Assembly (NCBI GenBank): GCA_035236585.1
Contig: CP141127.1
Coordinates: 44,592,001-44,656,000, forward strand
Direction of reading: 5' to 3'
DNA from: Warburgia ugandensis
Taxonomy: Eukaryota > Streptophyta > Magnoliopsida > Canellales > Canellaceae
Length of the DNA stretch: 64,000 nt
Positions 22,527-34,364 of the stretch are shown here, piece after piece. The notes beneath the pieces are model-generated. The model saw only the letters and a program-made list of their open reading frames with translations, made no database searches and had not been told where the DNA came from. Position numbers and translations under genes: made by a program. Numbering within the stretch: position 1 is the first letter of the stretch; every line of letters begins with the position of its first letter.

Positions 22527-24095
22527 ATTTATTAGAAAAATATAGTCATTGAATTGATCAAGGCAAATGAAGAGCTAACTATGAATAAAGATATTACTTC
22601 CAATTACATGATGGAGTTGGTGATATTGAAAGATTTAAGAAATATAGTAAGGGAAATATAATTTTTTGAAGGAAAGGTGAAATAAAACATGAGAAATGAA
22701 AACAAATATTGGTTGTTAAATTTAAGTTTAAAGATGATTGTGAATGAGATATAAATCCAAATTGTTGGAGAAATAAGTGGCTAGAAATTTTAAGATAGTT
22801 TGAAGATTTTCAATCTTACATGAGATTGAATGAGAAAATATCTATAATAGTTGAGGAAAAGAACATCAAATTATATGAATGAGTTGAAAGAACAACTTTT
22901 TAAGGATATGGAGTGATTATAGCAATTTACATTATGAGAGTAACAAATTTCTTTTAGGAAAATAAAAAGGAGGAATCAATATAAGGATGCATAAATGATG
23001 TTGAGGAAATTAAGTATCCTTTTTCTCTATAAGGATGATCATTTTTAATTGGGAATTGGAAATGCAACATCAAAGTATAAAATCAAAAACAAATTTTAAA
23101 AGTTCTATGAGTTAGATAACAGATGTTCATGAATTTGAGAAGAATGAAATATATTGAATGAAGTGGTAATGATATATGGAAAGAGATTTCAAGAAATCAA
23201 GAGCATTCAGGGCATGACACTTACAAAACTTGTCTTGTAAGTGTACATGTGATTAAAGGAAGCAAAGTTTAGGTTATATAAATTTTAAGGATAGTATGGA
23301 ATTTGACCCAACAAAGGTGGAATATGAGATCAAAATATGAAATGACAATGACAATTAGAGAAATATATCTCTTATTGATTTTATAACATAAGGACATTCT
23401 TTTGGTGAAGTTTTGCCATTGGTTACATAAATCCTAAATGAGTTGATAATAAATTGTTGAGAATTAAAGACTAGTTGATAAATTATGGTGTTTGTAAAGA
23501 TTTGAGAAGGGATGATTACAAAGTCAATATGGACTCTTTTAATTGAAATTATCAAGAATATCGCAAATAAAGAGTTAGTATGATATGATAAAGGCTATGA
23601 GGTATGCTTTGAAAGAAGCATGAGGAAATGCAAAATCAAGAAATTTTGAAGCCTATGACATATAAATATATATATAAGAGGAAAAGAGATAAATATTATC
23701 ATAGATTGTGAATAAATATGAGAAAGAAATAACAAAAGAGGATCGGGAATATATATGCAGAGTTAAACGACACTATCTTGGATTGAAAAATGTAAAAATT
23801 CAAGTATTATGAATAAAATGGTACTCAAAGGGTGTTACAAAAATAATGGACGGAAATGAGGAAAGATTCATTACAAAGGAAACTATTATTGAAGGACAGA
23901 ATTTGACAAGAAGTTGTCAATAGAAGGAAATAGTAAAGAAGTATGAACTGTAAAGAAGAAATAAAGTATATCCTTCCAAATAATGGAAGAATAAGAAAAG
24001 AGAAAATTACTTCCAAAGATTGGAAGGTTGTTACAAAGAACAATAGTTGAAGTTATAGAATCTTATCAATATGTATTATAGGAAGTCTAAGGACT

Positions 24096-24173
24096 ATACA
24101 TAGTAGGAAAGCTATGTCCAAACTTTATATGTTAATACATAGTAGGAAAGCTATGTCAAAACTTTATAAGTTG
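24096..24173 (+). repeat. 39-bp tandem duplication in element A interior
   Basis: ATACATAGTAGGAAAGCTAT begins at 24,096 and again at 24,135, and the copies are nearly identical. Confidence 0.85.
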
Positions 24174-24501
24174 AAAAAGAATGAGGAATAGAAGGCATAA
24201 TGGAAAATTGTGAAGTATGGAAAGATTGGTGAAAATTACCAATCAAGTGAAATGGAAGGTTTTGAAACAAAAGGGATAACTCAATAAGAGTTATTAATCA
24301 TCTTTTGGGAAATTCTAGCAATAACCAGCTTTATTATATAGAGCATTATTAAGGTTAGTCATGGAGGAGCATTTTAACCTTTGAGAAAAGATAGTATAAA
24401 AAAAGGGATGAAAGGAAATAGAATTTCCATAAGTGGCAAGGCCACATGTGTAAGGATATGAAAGAATTGTGAAAACTCCTAAGTGAGTTGTATTACAAAT
24501 T

Positions 24502-24533
24502 TCGAGGACGAAATTATTGTAAGGGGGGAAGAT
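24502..24533 (+). other. Conserved 3' box and polypurine tract of element A
   Basis: CGAGGACGAAATTATTG is followed by AAGGGGGGAAGAT, ending directly at the 3' LTR. The purine run primes plus-strand DNA synthesis. The GAGGACGAAATT word is shared, in altered form (GAAGACGAAATTC), with element B at about 47,774-47,786. Confidence 0.85.
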
Positions 24534-27500
24534 TGTAATAACCCCCATTTTTTTGTAAATTGATTGAGAAAAATCAATAAAGTTTGAGTTTTAGATATTT
24601 CGGGCTGAAATATTAGGGTTATTTAAAATATACTTTTTATAAAAGTATAATCAAATCATAAGACATGTAAAATTGAAATTAAACTTAGCAAACCCTTCAA
24701 AATGACTGTAAGCACGACAAATTTAGAATTCGGATGAGAAATCCTTAAGTTTTTCATTTTTGGACAAAAAGGGTAAAATAGTAATTTTACCCAAAAATCA
24801 AAATATTCCAAAAATCAAAATATGAAACATCAAAATTTAGAATGTACTGAGAAATACGAATCCAACGCCACTAAGTACACTCAAATCCGAGATCATGGGA
24901 ATAAAACCCAAAGTTTTATGCATAAAGGGCAAAACGGACTTTTTACACCATGTGGGGCCCACATGGGGCCCACATGGGGACCACCACGTCCCCAACAACC
25001 ACTTTGATCAGCAGCCCATGTGAAACATGGGTCAACAAAGATCAGCTAGTCATGGGTTAGGTATGGGAGCATTAAAGACTTTCATGCCATTTTATAATAA
25101 AAAATTAAATATTATAATCATGAAAAAAGACCCAAAATGCCTATAAATACAACCCCAAAAATCTTCCAAAAATCCTCATACAATCCCCACGAAATTATCT
25201 TCAATCCCCTTGAAAAATTAGATCTAGGATCCCTCCCAAAACCCCAAAATTTCCAAGAGCTAAATCTTTTTCCAATTTGTTTTTTTTTTAGATTAGAACA
25301 AGAGACCTAAATTCAATTAGGCACTCTGTTCTAGATCTAATTTCATCAATTCCACCGTCCAAAACATCCCAACACATCTATTCTACAAAACTCCCAAAGA
25401 AATTTCAAGATCCAACGGTTCAAACAACGGTATTTACGCGAAAGGTGGATTTTAGGCTATATCGTCATCAACGAGGTATTTTTTAATTGGGCATGTAAAT
25501 CAAGTTTTCTCCTCAATCAAGTAAGTGGAAATCCTTTTCCTATATTTTTAGTAATGTTTTATGTAATTTTTATTTTACTGTAATTAATTTTGATAATAAA
25601 AAGATAAAAATAAAGTAAACAACAGAACCCTTAATTAGGGATGATGGAGTACTCAGATGAGAAATCTGACTGTACCAATCGATCCAGAAGGGTCCAAAAC
25701 CCCTAGGGTAGAAGTTTCATCAAAATCAGAGACCTTTTGGGCCCTCAATTGCAAGAGGATTGATTGGACGGTCCAGAATGGACTGTCCGATCTCCAGATC
25801 AGACGACGCCCACGTGACGCACCGTCGGAACGGCGCGTGCGATACACGTGGAGCGTCTGTTCAAGCGTACGGAAGGCGCGTCCGTCCAAAGGACGAGCGG
25901 ACGCGCCCAGCGACAGCTCGGTTTGCGGGCGCGCGGACGACGGGCGTTCCGCCCGTCCCGTCCGCGTCTGTGGACGTCCGCGAGCGCGCGTCGGGATTTC
26001 GTCCCAGCGGACGCGCCCGACGACGCCTGGTTCGTTCCGCCGGTTCGTTCCGCCCGTCGTTCCGCCCGACTAATCTGGGCCGTCCTTTCCTTGGGCCCAG
26101 ATCAAATCTAGGCCCTAGGAAGGACTGTGAACTTCCAAGATCAATTCTGGAGTCATCTGAACTCCAAATTGAGATCGGAAAGAAGCTATGGAAAGCTTAA
26201 AACCTCTATTTTCTTATGGAATAATAAAAATGACATGTTATTCAATAAAAACTTTCTGTATTTAAGAATTAAGTTTCCAATTACATTGATTTTCAAGATC
26301 TGAGATGATCAGATCTTAGAAACATGTTTTAATAATGATCTAATACTGAAATAAAGTTATATCTATGTTTAAATTGGATATATATGAGATATATTAAGGG
26401 ATCTACCCTTTATGATTGAAAAACCCAAAAAAAAAAAATACAAAGGGACCCACTTGATCAATGAGATCAAGTGTGATCAGATCCTTGGGATGGAAAGAAT
26501 AACTGTTTATATGATGAAATCCAAGGAAATCAGGGATGGATTATGATAAAAATAGATCAATGTGATCTTTTGACCTTAATAGAGAAAATTCTCTAAATAT
26601 AACTAAAGTCCTTAATCAAAGGCAAAGATCTAAGATCAAATGGTTGGATCATAAGGAAAGGTTTCTAAAAATGTAAATCTAATTAGATTCCTTTTGATGT
26701 TATTACGTTATAAAGCATGCTAGTATAACATTTAGAGTTTATGTGTTCATTCTTATCATAAGGTGCTAGAGTTAATTTAAGTACCTTGCCTCATTTTCAT
26801 TGAATGTTAAACTAAGTAGTTTTATGCTTTAAATTTATAATTCATTTATAGTGGAATGTTAGTAGTAGATTTACTTGTTATGTGATAAAAAGCATAAAAC
26901 ATCAAAAATGTATTCTAATGAGAAAGTAGAGTTTCATGACACAAATAAGAATGGAGTACTTTGGACTTAATTAGTAAGGGCTATAGTTAGTAGGACAATA
27001 TAAGGATTATCAAATCCTTGGCCCAAATTAGGAAAGAATAATAAACCCCATGAATGACATTATAAATATTCATGGACTTAATTAAAATCCATTAGAAAGA
27101 GTACTTAGAGTAAACATGCTTATAGGAACCTTATGAAAGGTTGAGCTATGGTCATTCTAGTGAATGATGAACATAGTGGTTAAGGGGTTATCTAATAGAG
27201 CCTCGCTCTTCCCCTACCTTCTGTTGACGTTTGTGAGGTCTAAACGCCTCCTTACATGAGGATTGAAGTAACCACTTTGTGTTCACCCATTCAGCTAGTA
27301 AGCCTTAGCCAATTGGAAATAAGAGGAGCAGTCTAGACTTAGGCTTGAATAAGCTACCTTCAGTCAACACATTAACGGTTGAATAATAATAATAAGAGCA
27401 TAAAAGGTTAGTAAATTACCTAACCCTAATAAAAACAGTAAGAAAGATAAGGATGATCAAACAAGATCCATTAGATCTTGGATGATCAAGAACAATAAGA

Positions 27501-29262
27501 ATAAGAACACTATATTGTACTTAGTATGTATGTTTAGTAGTATACTTATTATAGTTCATTAGATTAGATAATCCAAACCCTTGATCAAAGGTGATTCAAG
27601 GAAGAAAACCAAGATCATCCTCCATAGGGATGATCCAAGAACTGAACTTAGATCAAAGAAGAACTAGATGATAGAAGATCTAGGACCTTGATCTTTATCA
27701 ACATGAGTAGATTGTCAATCAAAGGATCTATGAAAGATCAAGATCAAGGAGATGAACATACAAAGACTTAGAGATAGAAAAATACTTAGATATGAATGAT
27801 CTAAAGATCATTCTAAACATCAGATCTAGTGATCAATAGGATTGTTCATAATTTATATATTGACAATATGTATGGATGTACAGATTACATACATCGGTCA
27901 AGATCATGGAAGATTGGGGAAAAGAGATCAATCCTTAAAGGTAGGAGGATTTGATTAATGCATTTACATGAGATATTCATGATTGTACTCATGATCTTAT
28001 GTTGACAAGAGTAATGATAATACTTGTAGTAAATCTCTTGAAAACCTTATGATCCAACCAAACACCTATAAGATGGTTAAGGACTAAACTATAAGTGAAT
28101 AGGGAACTAGAAAATATTTCAGCCCTAAGTAAACGGACATATGGTCAGATATATATATGAAATCTATTTTACATACAAGCTTGGAGGCTTGTGAGTTTGT
28201 TTTAATAGGCATGAGCCTAGGGGATGCTATTGCTAGAGGAGTTATGAGGGTTTGGCCACCCGCTCCTTGAAATTTGATGATATGATGATACCTTGCCCAA
28301 TGAGAGGCTAAAAGTCGGGTGGTGGCAATTATGGGAAGGCCACCACCGTGAAAGTCTTGCCCCCATACGGGCAGTGACATAATATTTTCCACCGTGGTAT
28401 CGGTGGTGAACAGGCGATTATCCGAGCGCGCTAGTACGGATTAGGCTATGAAGATAGCAACCTTTCGATTATTTTGCACTATGATGCATATGGGAACGAG
28501 GCATAGTGAAATGCCTTATGTTATAGCATAATGAAATGCTAGGTAATTGTATATTACCAATGTTTCCCATGAAGGGACATTCCCAGTATGAGATTAGGCT
28601 GTAATACTAAATTCTCAACATAAAGAGAATTGATCGACTTAGTTGGGAATGATATTTCACTATTTTCACAAATTTAATTGGTTTACCCATGAAGGGTATG
28701 TATGTATATAGATATACATAACTTACAAAATAAAGAGTATGTTTGAGGATAACGAGATTATGAAGGATTGGAATTACATTGTCAATTATTATGTTTCTTG
28801 AATCCCCTACCAAGCATTGCTTCTGAGATATTGTACTTGTTGCAATATCTCGGATCCGAGGAAGGAGACTTAGGAGCTGAAGACTATAGAAGACTTGAAG
28901 AGAATAATCTTCAAGGTATACCCTTGAAGACATGTATTTTTATTTGTTGAGAGTTTTATTGTATGGTGAGCTTGAGTTTTGGATTATGTAATTTGGACAA
29001 GTATTGTACTAGATTTGGTCACATCTTGTGAACCCTTTGGATGGATCACGGAGTTTAATAAAAGTATATTCCTTCAATGGAATTTTATTTTGTACACAAA
29101 TTGTACTTATGTTATGTATGAAGTGGTGACTTGGGTTTTCAAAACAAGTTCTAAAGAAAAGAATTTCCGCTGCTTTGTTTTGCGAAAAAATTTTACACTC
29201 TTAAGGGCCCTGCCTTTGAAAATACTTTACAAATCATGTTTTCAAAAACCCGGGTCGTCACA
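24534..29262 (+). repeat. Element A 3' LTR
   Basis: 4,729 bp, co-linear with the 5' LTR over its whole length. TATA box at 25,142-25,149, GC-rich island at about 25,800-26,070, and the same GATC-dense body. It ends GGTCGTCACA at 29,262 and is followed by target duplication ATACT (29,263-29,267). The open frames of 138-146 codons at 25,657-26,200 are artefacts of the GC-rich island. Confidence 0.95.
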
Positions 29263-30752
29263 ATACTTGATCTTATTGATCAAGTGGGTCCCTTTATATT
29301 TTTAGGGTTTTTCTACCATAAAGGGTAGATCCCTCAATTTATCTTAGATCCACCCAAATTAATCATGGATAGCACTTTATTTCAACATTATATCATTAGT
29401 AAATCAGATCCCCAAGATCTGATCATCTCATATCTTGAAGATCATGAAAATTAGAAGCTTAATTATTAAATACAAAAAGTTTCATGAAGAATTTTGTAAA
29501 TGTTATGATTTCAGAAGAAATAGAGGTTACAATCTTTCCATAGCTTCTTTTCGATCTCAATTTGGAGTTCAGATGACTCCACAATTGAACTGTGAAGTTC
29601 TCAATTATTCCTAGGGTCCAGATTTTATCTGGGCATAATGGAGCAGACGGCCTAGATCATTCGGGCAGAACAAGGCGGGCAAACTAGAATGGTCGGGCAG
29701 ACGGTCGCCACGTGCCTGTCACCGAGACACACCCATGACATGCCCCCCCTTGGACTAACATTGATGCACAATTGTTCCATCAAAACAGCATCGCACAAGG
29801 TGCGCATGTAGAAATGCTCCCGTAGGGTGCATTTCCATTCCGTGTTTCACTGTGTATGCCAGGTTCCAACTTGATTTAGGAGATTGGATAGTTCATTTGG
29901 ACCATCCAATCAACCCCTTTAAAATTAAGGGCTCAAAACTCAATGAGAATTCTTGAAATTTCTACCCTAAGATTTTGGGTCCCTTCTGGATTGATTGGTT
30001 GGCTCAAATTTTCCATCTGAGCCCTCCATCACCAAATATTAAAGGATTCTAGTCCTTATTTTATTTTTTATAAAATTTACCCTAAAACTAATTACAAAAA
30101 AATAAAAATTATAGAAATCAACAACAATTGAGTATAAGAATGGTTCCACCTACTTGATTGGAGAAAAAAACTTAGATTTGAAGCTCAATTTGAAATAAAT
30201 ACACTTTTTTGATGATATAGCCCGATAGTCCCTTATTTTGTTATTTCTTGTTGATTGTACTAGTGGATCTTGAAATTGATTTGGGAGTTTTGTAGATAAG
30301 AGAGTCTAGGATTGTATGGATGGAGGGATTTGTGAGATTCAACTTGGAACAGAGTGCCTAATTGAATTTAAGTCTCGTGTTCCAATTAGAGAGAGGAGAG
30401 AGAAAGTGCAAGAAGTGAGATTTTTTAGAGTTTCAAATTTTGGAAGGAATCTAGATCTGGTTTAGAGTAAAAAAGATGATTTTGTTGGAATTTTAAGGAA
30501 CATTTTTGGAGGATTTTTTTAGGGGTATTTATAAGTATTAATGAATTTTCAATAATTACTTGTAATTATCATGTTTCAATTCTTTTAATCATTTAATTAA
30601 CATTGGAGCCTCCATTACCACCTCCTTCTCCACTAGCAACTGGTAGTGGTTTGATCACTCATTACATGTTTTTTAGTCGTTGGATTTGCTTGTGGGCCCC
30701 TTGTGAGCCCCACAGGGGTGTGGAAGGACTATTTTTCCCTTTTGTGGAGAAA
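29263..30752 (-). mobile_element. LTR D, 5' portion (minus strand), truncated
   Basis: This continues LTR D after element A. It keeps the complement of TATAAATA (30,526-30,533), a GTGGGCCCC-type motif near 30,693 and a CACCTCCTTCTCCACTAGCAA block near 30,619 that matches LTR C at about 57,605 in reverse. Similarity fades near 30,752, so roughly 400 bp of the LTR 5' end, including its terminus, is missing. No target duplication can therefore be paired with the 12,898 end. Confidence 0.8.
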
Positions 30753-33700
30753 AATCCATTTTTTCTCCCATATCTCTACTCTTTCTTCCATACTTCTCTT
30801 TCCTCTCTCTATCTCTCCCTCTCGATATCCTTCTTTCATCCTTGCCATCTTCCCAACAAAATTGGTTGCTACACTATCCATTCTATGTCTGGTTTAGGGG
30901 AACTATGGACTTCTCATTTGATCTCAGCAAGCCGCAATGAGCTTCGTGCTCAAAGCAAAAGCAAGATCGTGGAGCTAGGATGCATGAGACCTAAAGCTTC
31001 AAAAGAGTCCGTGGTGAGGGTTGGTAGTGTGGCCAGAGGCTCACTTGCTTCTAACGTTCTACACCTTCTAACATACAATAAAGAAGATGTTGAATTGTCT
31101 TAACACTTTGTCTTTGTTGACTCCTGCAAATCTATTGCGCTACTTCTCAAAGATGAATTTCCCATGTATGTGCCTTTTCCTACTAAGGAAGCTCCTTAGC
31201 ATGCCGTGGATTAGCTAAAGCTTTCTTTTAGTCATGCGAATGATACCCCCGCAAAGTGGATTCAGTTCTATCCTATACCTCCTATTGAATGGATTTTAAG
31301 AAAAATGGTTGTCCTTTTGGTTGCAATGATTTCTTTTGTTCAAAGCTAGTGTACTATTGTCCCATTCCTTTCTAGAAGTGTAATTTTTTGTTCCTTCAAC
31401 TGAAGTTTCTATTATCGCCATCGTTGACACGAATTCCTCAATGGCAGTTGATTCAACAATAGAAGAGAGGAGAGGAATTTATTCACATATATCATATCTT
31501 TGGTAGATTGCTCTATCTGGTTCTTACCCGTCCTACTATCGAGACTTTGCTAATAGGCCTATTTCTCCATATGGGTGCAGCGCTGATACTAGGCCTTCCA
31601 TTCTGATTTGACACTTTCCTAGAGTGGGGAATGTTCTATTATGTTTTTTACCCTATGGTCTTGTTGAAGTGTGTTCAATGCAATTCTGTTCTAGCTAGAC
31701 TTTATTTTCAAAGATTTTTGAGCATTCAATTACTTAGTGAAATTACTTTCTTTTAATTGATTTGATTCATCAATAGGGGACCATCCCTTACCATAGGAAT
31801 TTGTTTCTTTAAATGTCAATGTTCAAGCATAGGCTGACCACTTATTCAATCTTCAAACCAAGAGTCAGATCTTGCTACTAGAATATTGGAGGAACACACA
31901 GCAGAAGCGTCTCACCAAGTAGGAATGCAGTTATTAGTGTAAGAGAAATTAAGTTTCAAATCATAAGATGACGAAGTGGCAACACCAATGACTCAAGCTG
32001 AACACATGTTTGATCCACTTTATGAATTGAAAGCAAGATCTTGTAAAACAACCACGGAACATCCAGATCTACAAGAATGGCTATGTAGGTAAGGGGATCA
32101 AAGTGCTATGATTGCTTTGAGTACTACTCAAAGTGCAACATGTATGCTTGTGGATGAGTTGCTATTCGGCCATAGATCGGGTTTTGGGTTCTTCCCTCAA
32201 ACTACCCTAATCTCATGCCATGCTTCTTTTTACTTTACTCTGAATTAGTTCATAGTGTTAATCATGATTTTCCATCAAGAGAGGAAAGAGCCTTTAGGCT
32301 GGTTGCATCATTCATATAATCCCCCCTTGATCAATCACATGAGTACGCATCTAGTTAGCACATAATGATAGATAAAAGCATTTATCCTGGATTCTCTTCC
32401 TTAATATGTCTATCTATCAATTGATCCCTATTCATTCGGTCAAAGTCTCCACGACATTTTCATGCCCCTCTACTAAGAGGTGCACAATGTTGATAGGAAT
32501 CGACAAACACCTTGTACACATCCTCGAGGGCAGCATTCCTGACAATCATCACTAGTTTCTCCTAAGGGCATGGTATGGTCAGTAGTTGAGTGCTATTTTT
32601 CCCCGTTCGAGAATCAAAATCTACTCTAAGTGGGCAAGTTAGAATCCTTGTCTGGTTGGTTGTTCAAAAGACTCTCTATTAACCCTTTACATCTTCATCT
32701 TTTTGAAAGCCCATACCCATTCTTTTGGATTTTCATTAGTCATATTTCCGGTGCAAAGCCTCTTCAATAAAGACCTCTTTCTCCCCTATTTCTTATTTTG
32801 TTGATTGAAAGAGGATAATCTCTATCCATTGAGTAAAGGGAAGGGAGGGTTGATACAGTGCTTCAGGCGGTTGGTGAGCTCTTCAAGAGTTGTGAGTCCT
32901 TACCGCTGCATGAGTGGTAGCTCATGCTCAAAAGTGCTCTGACAGTAGTGCTAGTCATTGTGCTACAGTCCGTTTCCCAACTTCTTTTGCATGATTTTCA
33001 CTTCTGTTTGCTTGACTCATTGGTGGCCAGTCAAGCAGTTTGGGTTCTTGGCTGGTTCCTATTCACTAGCCCTTAGTGTGGGTGGGGTGGTAAACTAAGA
33101 GGGCGCTTGCCTCCTGTTCAGATTTGTCCTTGACAACCTGCTGGTTGTTCAGTCTCCACTTTTGGGGGTCAAGGTGCTTGGTCACTGGAGTTTCCTTTTC
33201 CTCAACCAATTCGTAACTGTCAACCTAACTTGCTTGGTCTAACATTTTGTTATGAGTTGGTTGAATGGGTAAGATTTGAGTTCAAGTGGAACAAGACCTT
33301 TGATTGACCATAAGGCATATTCTACCCTTACTGAATTCATTCTATTGAAGCATTATGTTAAAAGCTCCTTCTCAACTTTCTTGCATTTCTTTTGACGTTC
33401 AAGAAATTTTCTCTATGGATGTCAACCAAAGGAAAGCCCCCTATACTATGCCATTTGATTGATTCAACGTTCTGTCTTGCTCCCCACTCCACAAGGCCAA
33501 TGAGGACATCAAACCGTCATTCCAGGATTTGTAGTCTGATACATTTCCATTATGTTACCTAGCCAACCCCACCACCTCTTATGCCAAAGTTAAACAGTTG
33601 TTCTTGCTTCCCCGCTCCCTCTTTTTCTACATATGCAGTGGTGGGCGGAGAGCTCAATATGACTAGCGACGGATTACCAGAGAATAGGGAACAACTAATT

Positions 33701-34292
33701 TCTCCCTTGCCATGCTCAATCTTCCTTTTTTAATTGAAAGTAGCAAGCAGCAAGCATCATTTACTAATAGGGAGACTAATGGGGAGCCTCGTCACACCCT
33801 ACCTATTAGCAAGTGAACAAGTCAAGCCCCCTATTAGCCCTTCTTTGTATGTCGTGCTAGCGTCCTTACAAATAGGGCTCTTTTACTAAATGAAGTAGCG
33901 AGCCTACTTAGATTGGAAGCGAGCCTACTTAAATAGCTTACATTTACTAAGCCTAGTCTACTAAAAAAGGGCTAAAGCGAGCTTTCCCCCTTCATTTGTT
34001 GTGGCTCGCACCTCACTTTAGATACTGAATGAGTGGAGATCTTCCTTGCCCCTTGCTAATTACCAAGGACTTCATTGCCACTAGTGGCGAAGAAAAACTG
34101 TACCATTCATTCCCATTCATTCCTAGTCGATCCTTCTTCTTCCTAAGAATTGACTAAACAAAGTCCACTTATACGAGAGTGAGGAAGACATTTCCAGCAA
34201 TCAACTTCCCACTTTGGATGTTCCGTTTGATGATTCTGCTAGTTTAGAAATTAAGGAGGGTTGTTAGGTCAGAAAAGTGAGAACTCTCAATT
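30753..34292. other. Mitochondrial-like DNA, no gene recognised
   Basis: Mixed-composition, non-repetitive DNA resembling the first 11 kb. A plus-strand frame of 166 codons (30,603-31,103) starts inside LTR D and runs out of it, so it is a chance fusion and not a gene. Segment 33,750-34,000 is rich in AGCAAGCAGCAAGC and GCGAGCCTACTTAG words, like the extra segment in the rrn26 copy. No continuation of the rrn26 gene was found. Confidence 0.35.
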
Positions 34293-34364
34293 CTCCCTAA
34301 GTAGGGTTTGAACCTATAAGCAATCAGTTAAAAGTCGATCGCTCTACTACTGAGCTACTGAGGA
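34293..34364 (-). pseudogene. trnN-GUU: Plastid-type tRNA-Asn pseudogene, anticodon changed
   Basis: This is a 72-nt match to plastid trnN-GUU on the minus strand: TCCTCAGTAGCTCAGTAGTA at the 5' end and a T-arm in which GGTTCAAACCC is readable. The anticodon loop reads CTTTTAA where plastid trnN has CTGTTAA, so the anticodon is TTT and not GTT. Further changes hit the anticodon and T stems. Plastid-derived trnN is standard in angiosperm mitochondria, which supports a mitochondrial source for this stretch. Confidence 0.8.

Larger units (their letters stand above)
20774..24533 (+). mobile_element. Element A internal region, non-coding
   Basis: 3,760 bp, AT-rich, without a long plus-strand frame. 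At 20,901 the sequence MPPKRITR is readable, followed at once by a stop (TAG) and then NTPVDNMERVTMSN in frame. This looks like the decayed start of a chromovirus-type gag. The far end keeps TTTCGAGGACGAAATT before the polypurine tract, which corresponds to the last codons of Tekay/Del polyproteins. Everything between is simple or tandemly duplicated AT-rich sequence, including A-rich runs at 21,720-21,760 and 22,224-22,240. Confidence 0.85.
16047..29262 (+). mobile_element. Element A: complete LARD (non-coding LTR retrotransposon), 13,216 bp
   Basis: The element has a 4,727-bp 5' LTR (16,047-20,773), a 3,760-bp internal region, and a 4,729-bp 3' LTR (24,534-29,262), with a 5-bp target duplication ATACT on both sides. 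Termini are TGTAATAACCCC...GGGTCGTCACA. A primer site follows the 5' LTR and a polypurine tract precedes the 3' LTR. No gag, protease, RT or integrase ORF exists. Very long LTRs with a non-coding interior are the definition of a LARD, moved in trans by proteins of another element. Near-identical LTRs indicate a recent insertion. Confidence 0.95.

Noticed and set aside
25657..26200. Overlapping plus-strand frames of 138 and 146 codons
   Set aside because: They lie in the CpG-dense island of the 3' LTR of element A. All three frames are open together, the matching 5' LTR region breaks the frames differently, and no domain is visible.
28084..28392. 102-codon minus-strand frame in the 3' LTR of A, with a 94-codon match in the 5' LTR (19,596-19,880)
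   Set aside because: Both copies are LTR sequence that is identical by descent, so shared openness is not evidence of selection, and there is no recognisable domain.
30603..31103. 166-codon plus-strand frame
   Set aside because: It starts antisense inside LTR D and runs across the broken LTR edge into unrelated DNA, so it is a chance fusion.
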